The translations under genes were made by a program, and so were the position numbers. Positions 1-7,834 of a DNA stretch of 64,000 bases are shown in pieces. The notes under the pieces were generated by a model, which made no database searches, was not told where the DNA came from, and saw nothing but the letters and a program-made list of their open reading frames with translations. Within the stretch, counting starts at the first letter, position 1. Every line of letters starts with the position of its first letter. Origin of the DNA: Candidatus Eiseniibacteriota bacterium (lineage in GTDB: Bacteria > Eisenbacteria > RBG-16-71-46 > CAIMUX01); NCBI GenBank assembly GCA_903844735.1, contig CAIMUX010000022.1, forward strand, positions 1 to 64,000, read 5' to 3'.

Positions 1-19
1 CGAAACGAGGAGGTGTAGG

Positions 20-85
20 ATGATTTACGCGATTGGCCTGATCCCGATCCTTATCATGGTTCTCAAGGGCCGCGCCGGTTGGTAA
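20..85 (+). CDS. small hydrophobic peptide, 21 aa
   Basis: A 21-codon frame starts at an ATG preceded by GAGGAGGTG at 7-15. It encodes a basic-tailed, very hydrophobic peptide (MIYAIGLIPILIMVLKGRAG, then W and a stop). The length and hydrophobicity fit a single short membrane helix. The same frame is open to the left edge of the window, so this could instead be the C-terminus of a larger gene entering from the left. A strong hairpin terminator follows at 197-230. I do not recognise the peptide. Confidence 0.35.
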   Translation: MIYAIGLIPILIMVLKGRAGW

Positions 86-196
86 GCCGAGCGACCGCCG
101 GAGCCGGGCCGTCAGGTCCGGCTCCGGCGATCCAACAGAGCGCCTCGTTCGATTCGGCTTTCCTGACCTGTGGAGGCCCGGCTTCGCAACGGCGCA

Positions 197-230
197 AGAA
201 AAGCCCCCGGACTCTTCCGGGGGCTTTTCT
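197..230. terminator. strong bidirectional hairpin terminator
   Basis: A perfect 15-bp inverted repeat (197-211 and 216-230) encloses the tetraloop CTCT. The arm reads AGAAAAGCCCCCGGA, so the GC-rich stem has A-rich flanking on one side and T-rich on the other. This is the classic form of an intrinsic terminator that works in both directions. Apart from it and the repeat at 330-414, I see no gene in 86-613. Confidence 0.8.
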
Positions 231-329
231 GCGGGCTGTCGGCGAATAGGCCTCCCACAGCTTGCTGACGACCTCGTCGCTGGTCTTCTCCTTCTGACTC
301 CTGAATTTCGACGTCTCGTGGCTCGGTGC

Positions 330-414
330 GGCGAGCTGATTCATGGCCTCCAGAGACGGCTCGATGCCCTTCGGCCTGAAGCTCGAGGCCTGAGGTCCGA
401 AGCCCAAAGCCCGT
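330..414. repeat. dispersed modular intergenic repeat, copy 1
   Basis: Positions 331-355 contain GCGAGCTGATTC followed by TGG and TCCAGAG. The same module occurs at about 7408-7432 with only a few differences. Positions 373-414 then break into heptamers: GGCCTGA, AGCTCGA, GGCCTGA, GGTCCGA, AGCCCAA, AGCCCGT. The same heptamer family occurs at 7291-7476, 9695-9722 and 54012-54092. No coding function is visible here. Confidence 0.55.
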
Positions 415-613
415 CGTCTTCGTCTCCTATGCCGAATCAGTCAGTTACGCCCACGGTTGACCCTTCTGCCCTCCTCTTCCTATGATCCCCCGGTGGATTG
501 GGTGCAGCCCCGCCGCGCGCCGTAGGTTGCGGCGACGCCCGTGCGGGGAGCGCGCTCGTGCCGCGGCACGCGTCCGCGACGGGTTCGTCGCACCCGGGGA
601 GGAGATCATCGTT

Positions 614-1543
614 GTGCAGCATCCTGCCGTTCGACGCCGCGGCCGTTTCGCGGACGGACTTGTGCGGTTCCTCGTGCCGGTCGTGCTCGGCCTGGTCCTT
701 TCGGCCATGATCGCGCCCGTCTCTCGCTCCGACGACTCGGAGGCGCTGCTGGCTCGCTTCGAGACGATGGTCCGGTACAACCTGGACAACAGTAAGGTCG
801 TTCCGAGCGCGCAGCTCGACTCGCTGGCCACCGCCTGGACGGCGGCGCCGCTGGGAGATCGGGTCGCCGCCTGGGCTCGCTGGTTCCTGGCGCGGGGCGA
901 TGTACGCTATCTCTACGGTCGCGATCCCGGCGGCTACGTGGCCGAGGGGCGGCTCTGCCAGGACTTCGCGACCGACTGCGTGCTCTTCATGTGTCGCACG
1001 ACGGAGCTTGCCCGCTCCGCGTCCGCCCGGGAGGCGGTGCAGTTCGCGTTCGGGACCCGTTTCTACGGGGCTGCGGTCGAACGCGCGGTGCGGGAAGACG
1101 GGCGCGTCGACTTTGACGACCCGGCGCACCTCGAGTACTCAGAAGAGATGATCCAAAGCGGTGTCTGGGGGGCTGACGTCACTGCGGCGTGCGGCGCTGC
1201 CTTGCGCGATACGGTGGGCTCGTCGCACGCTCCGGCCGACACGGTGCGTTTTCTCCCGACCGCCGGCATCGATTATGCCAAGCTCCAGAACGGCGACATC
1301 GTTTGGTTCATCGGGGACGAGACGGTGTCCGGTGCGATCGAGCAGCGGCGCGAGGGAACGATGATCCATCACCTCGGCATTCTCGCGCGGGACGGGGACC
1401 GGGTGATGCTCATTCACCCCGCGGCGCGTCCGCTGCCCCGTGTCTACGAACGCACCGGCCTCGTGGAGGTTCCGCTTGAGACGTATCTTTCCCGCGTTTC
1501 GCGATTCAAAGGGATTCTGGTGACCCGTCTGCAGGAGTTCTGA
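614..1543 (+). CDS. secreted DUF1460 / amidase-like protein (NlpC/P60-like fold)
   Basis: The 309-aa protein resembles the DUF1460 (PF07313) group of papain-fold cell-wall amidase-like proteins. The likely catalytic Cys is in FATDCVLFM and the likely His in MIHHLGIL, with the usual GDIVWF segment between them. A basic N-terminus and a hydrophobic stretch (FLVPVVLGLVLSAMIA) suggest export, so peptidoglycan peptides are the probable substrate. I chose GTG at 614 because GGGGAGGAG lies 8 bases upstream and it gives a normal signal peptide; an in-frame ATG at 482 would add an Arg-rich leader of 44 residues. The 3' end overlaps the convergent cdaA by 38 bp. The family is fairly sure, the exact bond cleaved is not. 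Confidence 0.75.
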   Translation: MQHPAVRRRGRFADGLVRFLVPVVLGLVLSAMIAPVSRSDDSEALLARFETMVRYNLDNSKVVPSAQLDSLATAWTAAPLGDRVAAWARWFLARGDVRYLYGRDPGGYVAEGRLCQDFATDCVLFMCRTTELARSASAREAVQFAFGTRFYGAAVERAVREDGRVDFDDPAHLEYSEEMIQSGVWGADVTAACGAALRDTVGSSHAPADTVRFLPTAGIDYAKLQNGDIVWFIGDETVSGAIEQRREGTMIHHLGILARDGDRVMLIHPAARPLPRVYERTGLVEVPLETYLSRVSRFKGILVTRLQEF

Positions 1544-2324
1544 GCGGTCGATCCGTCTCACCCTCTTCCCCCTTCCCGCTCGTAGCGTAGCGGGAGAGGA
1601 TCTCTTTGAGCGAATTGGGGTCGATGTTGCGGATGAGGTTGCCCCGCTCGGCCAGCGAGATGGAGCGGGTTTCCTCGGAGACCACGAGGCAGAGGGCGTC
1701 TGTCTCCTCGGTCAGCCCGACCGCGGCCCGGTGACGGGTCCCCAGGTTCCGCTCGAAGTTCGGGTTCTGACTCAATGGGAGGATGCAGCCGGCGGCCAAG
1801 ATCTGGTTGCCGTGCACGATGACCGCGCCGTCGTGGAGCGGTGACGGCGGGGTGAAGATCGTCTCGAGCAACTCCGAGGTCAGGTTGGCGTCGATGATGG
1901 TCCCCGTCTCGGCGACGACGCGCAGGCCGGTGTTCCGCTCAAGGGCGATAATCGCCCCCAGCCCGCGGCGGCTCAAGCTCACGACCGCATCCTCGATCTC
2001 ACTCAAGTGCGATGTCTCGGCCATGCGGAAGATCCGCCGGAACGGACCGCTGTTCCCGATCATCGAGAGTGCCTTGCGCAGCTCGGGCTGGAAAATGATG
2101 AGGGATGCAACCACCCAGACGGTGCGCAGGGACGTGAGAATCCAGTTGAGCGCGTTCAACTGGGCCAACTCGGCGAGCACGTTCAGAAGCAAGATCGTGA
2201 CCAGACCGAAGAACATCTGCGCCGCGCGCGTGCCCCGCACCAACAGGATGACATGATAGAAAAGAAAGGCGACGACGAGGATGTCGAGGACGTCGAGCGC
2301 CATCCGGTACTGGTGAAGATTCAT
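1506..2324 (-). CDS. cdaA: membrane diadenylate cyclase CdaA (c-di-AMP synthase)
   Basis: The 272-aa protein has three N-terminal membrane helices (about residues 11-30, 36-55, 62-78) and a DisA_N cyclase domain. Both signature motifs are present: DGA at 165-167 and RHR at 197-199. The family condenses two ATP into cyclic di-AMP on the cytoplasmic side of the membrane, controlling potassium, osmotic and wall homeostasis. ATG at 2324 is preceded by GGGAGG with 6 bases spacing; an in-frame GTG at 2342 would overlap that site. It is the last gene of the tilS-hpt-ftsH-folP-cdaA cluster and follows folP by 93 bp. A folP-cdaA pairing places a second-messenger enzyme with folate, nucleotide-salvage and proteolysis genes. 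Confidence 0.93.
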   Translation of the reverse strand: MNLHQYRMALDVLDILVVAFLFYHVILLVRGTRAAQMFFGLVTILLLNVLAELAQLNALNWILTSLRTVWVVASLIIFQPELRKALSMIGNSGPFRRIFRMAETSHLSEIEDAVVSLSRRGLGAIIALERNTGLRVVAETGTIIDANLTSELLETIFTPPSPLHDGAVIVHGNQILAAGCILPLSQNPNFERNLGTRHRAAVGLTEETDALCLVVSEETRSISLAERGNLIRNIDPNSLKEILSRYATSGKGEEGETDRPLRTPADGSPESL

Positions 2325-2417
2325 CCCGGGCCTCCCTGCCACGGGCGCCAGTATAGCAGAGCCGCCCGGTGGTGGCGAGCAACCGCTCCGATGCCTGGGA
2401 TTCGTGGGCTTCGGACT

Positions 2418-3395
2418 TCAGGGCGCCCCGCGAAGGATCGCGTCCGCGATGCGCACCGCGCGCACCGTGGCCCGGACATCGTGGACACGGACCACGTGCG
2501 CGCCGGCCAGAGCCGCCGCCACAGCGATCGCCAGAGATCCTTCGAGCCGGTCCTCCACCGGGCTGTCGAGAACCTGACCGATGAGACTCTTGCGCGACGC
2601 TCCGACGAGGAGCGGGTAGCCCGCAGCACCGAGGGCGGGGAGGGCGCGCAAGAGCTTGAAGTTGTGCTCCGCCGTCTTGCCGAAGCCGATGCCCGGGTCG
2701 AGGAGGAGGCGATCCGCAGCGATCCCGACGGCGCGGGCCGCGGTGGCGGCCGCCACCAGCTCTCGGTGCACGTCGGCGACCACGTCCTGGTAAAACGGTG
2801 CTGCCTGCATCGTCCGCGGCTCTCCGCGTAGATGCATGAGGATCACGGCGGCCCCGGTGGATGCGACGGCCCCGGCCATCGCGGGGTCGAAACGGAGGGC
2901 ACTCACGTCGTTGACGATGACCGCTCCTTCATCGAGGGCGCGGCGGGCCACCTCGGCCTTGGTGGTGTCGATGGACACGGGGAGTGCTGGCGCGAGGCGA
3001 TGGGCCGCTCGCAGCGCGGGAAGGACCCGACGCCATTCCTCCTTTGCGTCGACCGGCTCGGCGCCGGGACGGGTCGATTCCCCACCGATGTCGATCCAGT
3101 CGGCACCCTGTGCGGCCATCTCCTCGCACCGCCGGGCGGCACTCTCGGCGTCCGGCCGACGGCCGCCATCCGCGAAGGAATCGGGTGTGCAGTTGAGGAT
3201 TCCGGCGACCACGGTGCGCTCCCCCAGCGAGACCGCGCGGTCGCGGGCACGCAGGAGGAAATGCCGCCGTACCGGAAAGGCCGAATCCATGTCGCCCGGG
3301 CTGCTGTCCGGGAGCGCGCCGCCCGGATCCGCCGGAGAAACGTGCGAGGACCCGGACGACGTGCCCGGGTCCTCGCGTGTCTCGTCGCCCTGCAC
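2418..3395 (-). CDS. folP: dihydropteroate synthase FolP
   Basis: The enzyme joins 6-hydroxymethyl-7,8-dihydropterin diphosphate and p-aminobenzoate to make dihydropteroate in folate synthesis. The TIM-barrel signatures are complete: GILNCTPDSF, DIGGESTRPG, SIDTTKAEVARRAL, NDVSAL, DPGIGFGKT and VGASRKS. At 325 aa it is longer than usual because of a roughly 50-residue, low-complexity N-terminus (Gly/Ser/Pro/Asp rich). The GTG at 3395 lies 8 bp after the ftsH stop and has AGGA upstream. An internal ATG at 3290 would give a normal-length protein but lacks a ribosome-binding site. It is translationally close to ftsH, so the two are probably co-transcribed. Confidence 0.95.
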   Translation of the reverse strand: MQGDETREDPGTSSGSSHVSPADPGGALPDSSPGDMDSAFPVRRHFLLRARDRAVSLGERTVVAGILNCTPDSFADGGRRPDAESAARRCEEMAAQGADWIDIGGESTRPGAEPVDAKEEWRRVLPALRAAHRLAPALPVSIDTTKAEVARRALDEGAVIVNDVSALRFDPAMAGAVASTGAAVILMHLRGEPRTMQAAPFYQDVVADVHRELVAAATAARAVGIAADRLLLDPGIGFGKTAEHNFKLLRALPALGAAGYPLLVGASRKSLIGQVLDSPVEDRLEGSLAIAVAAALAGAHVVRVHDVRATVRAVRIADAILRGAP

Positions 3396-3403
3396 TGGCG
3401 ATC

Positions 3404-5479
3404 CTAAGGAGTAGGGGAGCCGCCGACTGCCGGCGCTTCGTCGGGGGCAGAGGCGGGCATGGCGCCTCCGGTTGCCGCAGCTTCCGCGTCGCTCCCGATA
3501 GCGGCAGTGAGAGCGTCGGCCCCGTCCCCGCTTCCCTCGTCACCGTCGATGATGCGCCCGAGATCGGTGCGGTCGAGAACTTCACGTTCGAGAAGCGCCT
3601 GGGCCACGGAATGCAGCTTCTGCAGGTTCTGCCGGAGTATCCCGAGTGCCCGGTCGTAGGCGCCGTTGGCGAGCCCCTGGACCTCCTCGTCGATGATCTC
3701 AGCGGTGCGTTCACTGTAGTCCCGCTGCTGCGAGATCTCCTTCCCGAGGAAGATCATCTCCTCTTTCTTGCCGAACTTCAGCGGGCCCAGCCGATCGCTC
3801 ATCCCCAGTTCGCAGACCATGGAGCGCGCGATGCCGGTGGCGCGGCGGATGTCGTCGCTGGCCCCGGAGGTGAGACGGTTGAAGATCAGCACTTCCGCCG
3901 CGCGTCCTCCCAGCATGTAGGTCAGCATGGCGTTCAATTGCTCGCGTGACATGCTGTGGCGATCGTTCTCCGGGAGCATGCTGGTGACGCCGAGGGCGCG
4001 TCCGCGCGGGATGATGGTGACCTTGTGGATCGGATCCGCCTCAGGAAGCATCCACCCGACGAGGGCGTGCCCCGCCTCGTGGTAGGCCGTGGTCCGTTTC
4101 TCTTCCTCCGAAAGGATGAGGCTCTTGCGCTCCGGACCCATCATGACCTTGTCTCTGGCCTCCTCGAGATCGTGCATGGTGATCTTCTTGCGGCCCTTGC
4201 GGGCGGCCAGGAGAGCGGCCTCGTTCATCATGTTGGCGAGGTCGGCGCCGGAGAACCCCGGGGTGCCGCGGGCCAAGGTATCGAGGATCACATCCTCGGC
4301 CAGGGGCTTGTTCCGGCTGTGGACCTTCAGGATCCCCTCGCGGCCGCGCGCGTCGGGCTGGTCGACCACGATCTGCCGATCGAAGCGCCCCGGGCGCAGG
4401 AGCGCCGGATCGAGGACATCGGGGCGGTTGGTCGCCGCAATGAGGATCACTCCTTCGTTGCTCTCGAAGCCGTCCATCTCCACGAGGAGTTGGTTCAGCG
4501 TCTGCTCCCGCTCGTCGTGCCCGCCGCCGAGGCCGGCGCCGCGGTGGCGGCCTACGGCGTCGATCTCGTCGATGAAGATGATACAAGGGGCGTTCTTCTT
4601 GCCTTGTTCGAAGAGGTCGCGGACCCTCGAAGCTCCCACTCCCACAAACATCTCCACGAAGTCCGACCCGCTCATGCTGAAGAACGGCACCCCCGCCTCG
4701 CCGGCAACCGCCTTGGCGAGCAGGGTCTTGCCGGTGCCGGGCGGACCGAGGAGAAGTGCCCCCTTCGGAATCCGCCCGCCCAGGACCTGGAACTTCTTGG
4801 GGTCACGGAGGAACTCGATGATCTCCTGCAGCTCCTCCTTGGCCTCATCGGCCCCCGCCACGTCACGGAAGTTGACCTTGATCTGGTTCTCGTTAAGAAT
4901 CCGAGCCTTTGACTTGCCGAACTTGAGCGCGGCCGAGCCGCCCGATTGCATCTGGCGCAGGAAGAACACCCAGATAAACACGACAATCAGCAGAGGGATC
5001 GACCAGGTAAGGAGGATGTTGAGCCAGGGGTTGTTCGCCTGCTTGGACTTGACCACGACGGTGGAGTCGGCTGCGAGAATCTCCTTGGCCAGTTGTGGGT
5101 CCTCGGCCGGGAGGTAAACGCGGAAGCGCTTCTGCTCCGTCGGGCGCGGCGATCCGACACTGATCGCGTGGCGGAACTCGCCGCGTGCCTCGCCGCGGAC
5201 GATTGTGACTTCCTTGATGTTCCTGCGCCGCGCCTGGGTGAGAAAGTCGGAGTAGCTGACATCAGACTGCCCGGTGCCGACGCCGGGCAGGTACTGCACG
5301 AGGAAGAGAGCTATGAGGGCTACGAAGAGCCAGATGGTGAGAACCCGAAACGGTCGGCCGCCGGGGCCGGGCACCAAGGGACGACGCGGCCCGCGCCGAC
5401 CCGGGTCGGGTCCGCTCGGCGGTGGGGGCGGTGGCGGCGGGGTTTCCCGGTCCCGCCCGAGGATCGTGGGGCCGTTCAT
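3404..5479 (-). CDS. ftsH: ATP-dependent membrane zinc metalloprotease FtsH
   Basis: The 691-aa AAA+ protease degrades misfolded membrane proteins and specific regulators at the inner membrane. Two membrane helices (about residues 46-65 and 154-174) flank a periplasmic domain. The AAA module has Walker A GPPGTGKT (245-252), Walker [10 protein letters not shown] and the second region of homology ([20 protein letters not shown]). The M41 zinc site is HEAGH (467-471). The N-terminus carries an unusual run of nine prolines at 14-22, and the C-terminus is a low-complexity Ala/Gly/Pro tail. The ATG overlaps the hpt stop (ATGA), which indicates translational coupling. Confidence 0.97.
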   Translation of the reverse strand: MNGPTILGRDRETPPPPPPPPSGPDPGRRGPRRPLVPGPGGRPFRVLTIWLFVALIALFLVQYLPGVGTGQSDVSYSDFLTQARRRNIKEVTIVRGEARGEFRHAISVGSPRPTEQKRFRVYLPAEDPQLAKEILAADSTVVVKSKQANNPWLNILLTWSIPLLIVVFIWVFFLRQMQSGGSAALKFGKSKARILNENQIKVNFRDVAGADEAKEELQEIIEFLRDPKKFQVLGGRIPKGALLLGPPGTGKTLLAKAVAGEAGVPFFSMSGSDFVEMFVGVGASRVRDLFEQGKKNAPCIIFIDEIDAVGRHRGAGLGGGHDEREQTLNQLLVEMDGFESNEGVILIAATNRPDVLDPALLRPGRFDRQIVVDQPDARGREGILKVHSRNKPLAEDVILDTLARGTPGFSGADLANMMNEAALLAARKGRKKITMHDLEEARDKVMMGPERKSLILSEEEKRTTAYHEAGHALVGWMLPEADPIHKVTIIPRGRALGVTSMLPENDRHSMSREQLNAMLTYMLGGRAAEVLIFNRLTSGASDDIRRATGIARSMVCELGMSDRLGPLKFGKKEEMIFLGKEISQQRDYSERTAEIIDEEVQGLANGAYDRALGILRQNLQKLHSVAQALLEREVLDRTDLGRIIDGDEGSGDGADALTAAIGSDAEAAATGGAMPASAPDEAPAVGGSPTP

Positions 5480-5997
5480 GCTTCACCTCGCCGGTCGTGG
5501 CCGGCGCCTTCGGAGTCCGGGTCGAGGACGCAGATGCCGGGTAAACCCCGGAAGCGTTCCCGCCAGTCGAGCCCGTAGCCGACGACGAACTCCCGCCCGA
5601 TGCGGAAGCCCACCTCGTGCACCGGGACGGAGAGGTTGCCATCCTGTGGCAGCACCAACGCACAGTACTCCACTTGCTCCGGGCCGTGGAGCCGGAGAAA
5701 CCGGTCGAGGTACTCGATCTTGGTCCCGCGCGCGCGGATCGCCTCTACCACCACCACCACGCGCCCCCGCACCGGCGAGCGGAGGTCCTGCAGCACCTTC
5801 ACGTCGGTCTGGTCTCTCTGTTGGGTGTCATACCGCGACATCTTCAGGAAGTCGATCTCGTGCGGTACCGCGAAGGCACGGATCAGGTCGGAAAGGAACA
5901 CAAAGCCGCCGTGGAGCATGCAGATGAAGACGGGGCAGCGGTCCCCGTGGCGGTGCCGCAGCGCGAGGCCGATTTCCTCAACGCGGTCCCGGATCAT
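5476..5997 (-). CDS. hpt: hypoxanthine phosphoribosyltransferase-like protein with altered PRPP loop
   Basis: This is an HPRT-family protein (173 aa from the conservative ATG). The purine side is well kept: LHGGFVFLSDLIRAF, IDFLKMSRYDT, FVVGYGLDW and the following RGLPGICVL. The PRPP-binding loop, normally VEDIIDTGKT, here reads VEAIRARGTK (residues 84-93), so the second acidic residue and the aspartate thought to act as general base are both Ala. Catalysis may be lost or changed. Family-like sequence continues in frame upstream of this ATG back to a CTG at 6060 that has AAGGAG 7 bases before it, so the true protein may be 194 aa and overlap tilS by 14 bp. Its stop overlaps the ftsH start. 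The gene keeps the common tilS-hpt-ftsH order. Confidence 0.85.
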   Translation of the reverse strand: MIRDRVEEIGLALRHRHGDRCPVFICMLHGGFVFLSDLIRAFAVPHEIDFLKMSRYDTQQRDQTDVKVLQDLRSPVRGRVVVVVEAIRARGTKIEYLDRFLRLHGPEQVEYCALVLPQDGNLSVPVHEVGFRIGREFVVGYGLDWRERFRGLPGICVLDPDSEGAGHDRRGEA

Positions 5998-6046
5998 GGC
6001 AGGTGGGAAGAGGACCCGCCCCTCCCGATCGCCCAGCTTTACGAGG

Positions 6047-7075
6047 TCACCCGTCTGCAGTGTCGGTCTCCTTCCGGTTATCGAGGCTTGGATGCGCGAG
6101 AATCACCTCCCGGCGGTTCATCGCGGCCCATCGGCCGTGCGGCAAGGCCAGCCGGCCTCCCCGTCCCGATCGCATCCGCCGGTCCAGATCCACCAAAGGG
6201 GATCGCCGGAGGTCGCGGGCGGTGCCGCGGAGCCGGACCAACGCATGTCGAAGCACCTCGACGGATACCGCCGGATGATACGAGGCGAGCCGGGCGCGAT
6301 CAAGGCGGATCCGGTCCGGGGTTTCCTCGATACGTACGGCCCGCCAGGCGCTCTGTACGGCGGCCCCGAGAAACCGGCGCGATTCGCGCAGCACCTCCGC
6401 GGTGGCGGCAAGAACGCGCGCCGCGCCGGGCTCCAGTTCAGCCTCGATCAGGGGCAGAAGGCGGTGGCGGATCCGATTGCGCAGGAAGCGCAGGTCCTGG
6501 TTCGTAAGATCCTCGCGGAAGCCCCAGCCTGAGCGCTCGGACACGTGCCGGAGATCGGCGCGCGGCACCGCCAGAAGGGGGCGGAGCCACGGCGGGCGCG
6601 CCTCGTCCATGGCGGCGAGGCCGCGGAGGCCCGAGCCTCGGAGCAGACGCAGCAGTACCGTTTCCGCTTGGTCGTCCCGGGTGTGGCCGAGAACGATCCA
6701 GGTCGCGCCGCAGCGGTGGGCCAAGCGGCGCAGGCCGGCGCGGCGGATGCGTCGTGCGAGCTCTTCAGGGGACAGGCCGCGCCGCCCGGCTGTCGGCGTG
6801 CGCGCTCGCAGGCTGAGAAACGGCAGGCCGAGGGAATGAGCCAGGTTTCGCACCCACGCCGCGTCGTCCCGGGAGCCCGCGCGGAGCGCGTGATCGATGT
6901 GTCCCACCACGATGCGCCAGTCGCGGGCCGGTGCTTCTGCCAAACAGAGGCGGAGCAGTCCCGTGGAATCGGGACCACCGGAGACCGCGACCAGGAGTGG
7001 CGCCCGGTCCCGGACTCCCGCTCGTCGGATGGAACGGCGGAAACACGCGCGCACCTGGAACTCGATGCGGTCCAA
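6047..7075 (-). CDS. tilS: tRNA(Ile)-lysidine synthetase TilS
   Basis: TilS is an N-type ATP pyrophosphatase that converts C34 of tRNA-Ile(CAU) to lysidine, changing both its codon and its amino-acid identity. The PP-loop SGGPDS is at residues 32-37, followed by VVGHIDHALR, LGHTRDDQAETVLLRLLRGS and the RNRIRHRLLP segment typical of the family. The C-terminal domain is short and divergent. At 342 aa the length is within the normal range. The ATG is 61 bp from a tRNA gene that itself has a CAU anticodon. The downstream hpt frame begins within or just after the tilS stop, so the two genes are likely coupled. Confidence 0.92.
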   Translation of the reverse strand: MDRIEFQVRACFRRSIRRAGVRDRAPLLVAVSGGPDSTGLLRLCLAEAPARDWRIVVGHIDHALRAGSRDDAAWVRNLAHSLGLPFLSLRARTPTAGRRGLSPEELARRIRRAGLRRLAHRCGATWIVLGHTRDDQAETVLLRLLRGSGLRGLAAMDEARPPWLRPLLAVPRADLRHVSERSGWGFREDLTNQDLRFLRNRIRHRLLPLIEAELEPGAARVLAATAEVLRESRRFLGAAVQSAWRAVRIEETPDRIRLDRARLASYHPAVSVEVLRHALVRLRGTARDLRRSPLVDLDRRMRSGRGGRLALPHGRWAAMNRREVILAHPSLDNRKETDTADG

Positions 7076-7135
7076 AGCAGCCTCGGGTTGGGGAAGGATA
7101 CGCCGCGCGACCCGCGGCCGGTGGCAAGAAAGGTG

Positions 7136-7208
7136 TGGCGGCGCACGGATTCGAACCGCGGACCCAGTGATTATGATTCACTTGCTCTACCAACTGAGCT
7201 ACGCCGCC
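7136..7208 (-). tRNA. tRNA with CAU anticodon, probably elongator tRNA-Met
   Basis: The minus strand folds into a full cloverleaf: acceptor GGCGGCG/CGCCGCC, D-arm GCTC/GAGC, anticodon stem AGTGA/TCACT with loop ATCATAA, variable loop GGGTC, and a T-arm with TTCGAAT. The anticodon is CAU. The three G:C pairs of initiator tRNA are absent from the anticodon stem. The acceptor stem has G4-C69 and G5-C68, unlike the C4-G69/C5-G68 pairs of typical tRNA-Ile2, so elongator Met is favoured over the TilS substrate. CCA is not encoded; the discriminator base is A. Confidence 0.9.
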
Positions 7209-7273
7209 ACCCGGCTTGTGAGTCGGGATTGTAGCCGCCGGGACGTGCCCTCTGTCAAGCGGTTCCGGGCTGC

Positions 7274-7476
7274 CTGAGATTCGGAGGAGACAGGCTTTGG
7301 GCTTCAGGCTACCCGCTACAGGCTACACGCTTCAGGTTTCGGGCTTCAGGTTTCAGGAGGACAGACTATGGGCGCGGAGGACAACCCCGAACGGCGCCCG
7401 GCAAGGCGAGCTGATTCGTGGGCTCCAGAGGCTGGCTGGCGCCCTCCGGCTCGCAGCCCGTAGTCCGCAGCCCGAT
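7274..7476. repeat. dispersed modular intergenic repeat with heptamer arrays, copy 2
   Basis: This is the fullest copy of a repeat family. CTGAGATTCGGAGG (about 7275-7288) is followed by ten consecutive heptamers at 7291-7360 (CAGGCTT, TGGGCTT, CAGGCTA, CCCGCTA, CAGGCTA, CACGCTT, CAGGTTT, CGGGCTT, CAGGTTT, CAGGAGG). Then comes the GCGAGCTGATTC...TCCAGAG module at 7408-7432, then heptamers of the opposite orientation (GCTCGCA, GCCCGTA, GTCCGCA, GCCCGAT) up to about 7476. The arrays are therefore inverted around the central module. No coding potential is seen. Confidence 0.6.
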
Positions 7477-7477
7477 T

Positions 7478-7747
7478 CAGTTGCTGGTGTGCACCCTGGC
7501 CGGCTGGGTGAATCGCGGCCGGGAAGACGTGATCGAGTGTCTGCAGGAGGAGAGCCGGGTCCTCCCGGAGCACCCTGGCCGCAGGCGCCTGCTTTTCGCC
7601 GATGCCGGTCGCCGTCGGTTGGCGACCAAGGCCGAGAGGATCAGCCGTCAGATGCTCTCCGGAATCGGGCCGGTTGTAACCCCGGACACGCTGCTCCGTT
7701 GGTACCGGACGCTGTCGGGTCCAATGTCGGGAGAGGCTGGGCGGCGT
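7478..7747 (+). pseudogene. integrase/transposase N-terminal remnant
   Basis: One frame reads LLVCTLAGWVNRGREDVIE, then a Gln/Glu-rich helix, then RRRLATKAERI and IGPVVTPDTLLRWYRTL. This matches the helix-turn-helix N-terminal part of a common rve-type integrase/transposase group (AGWVNR..DVIEYL.EENRVL...RRRLA.K...VTPDTLLRWHR). The rve catalytic domain is missing altogether and no terminal inverted repeats are visible, so this is a decayed insertion-sequence fragment. It abuts the repeat that ends at 7476. Positions 7748-7834 hold nothing I can name. Confidence 0.65.
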
Positions 7748-7834
7748 GCTCACGTACGACTACCGGAGGGCGGCGTGAGGCCGGTTGAGTCTTGGCACCA
7801 TACGGGACGGACTGGTTGCCGGAGTGAGAGTTGT

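Noticed and set aside
63-407. 114-codon minus-strand frame across the terminator
   Set aside because: A perfect 15-bp terminator hairpin and a heptamer repeat lie within it; no start site or family.
437-1129. 230-codon minus-strand frame opposite the DUF1460 gene
   Set aside because: Composition is Arg/His/Pro-rich and the sense strand encodes a recognisable exported protein.
7136-7208. Initiator tRNA-fMet
   Set aside because: The anticodon stem lacks the three consecutive G:C pairs of initiator tRNAs, and the first acceptor pair is matched.
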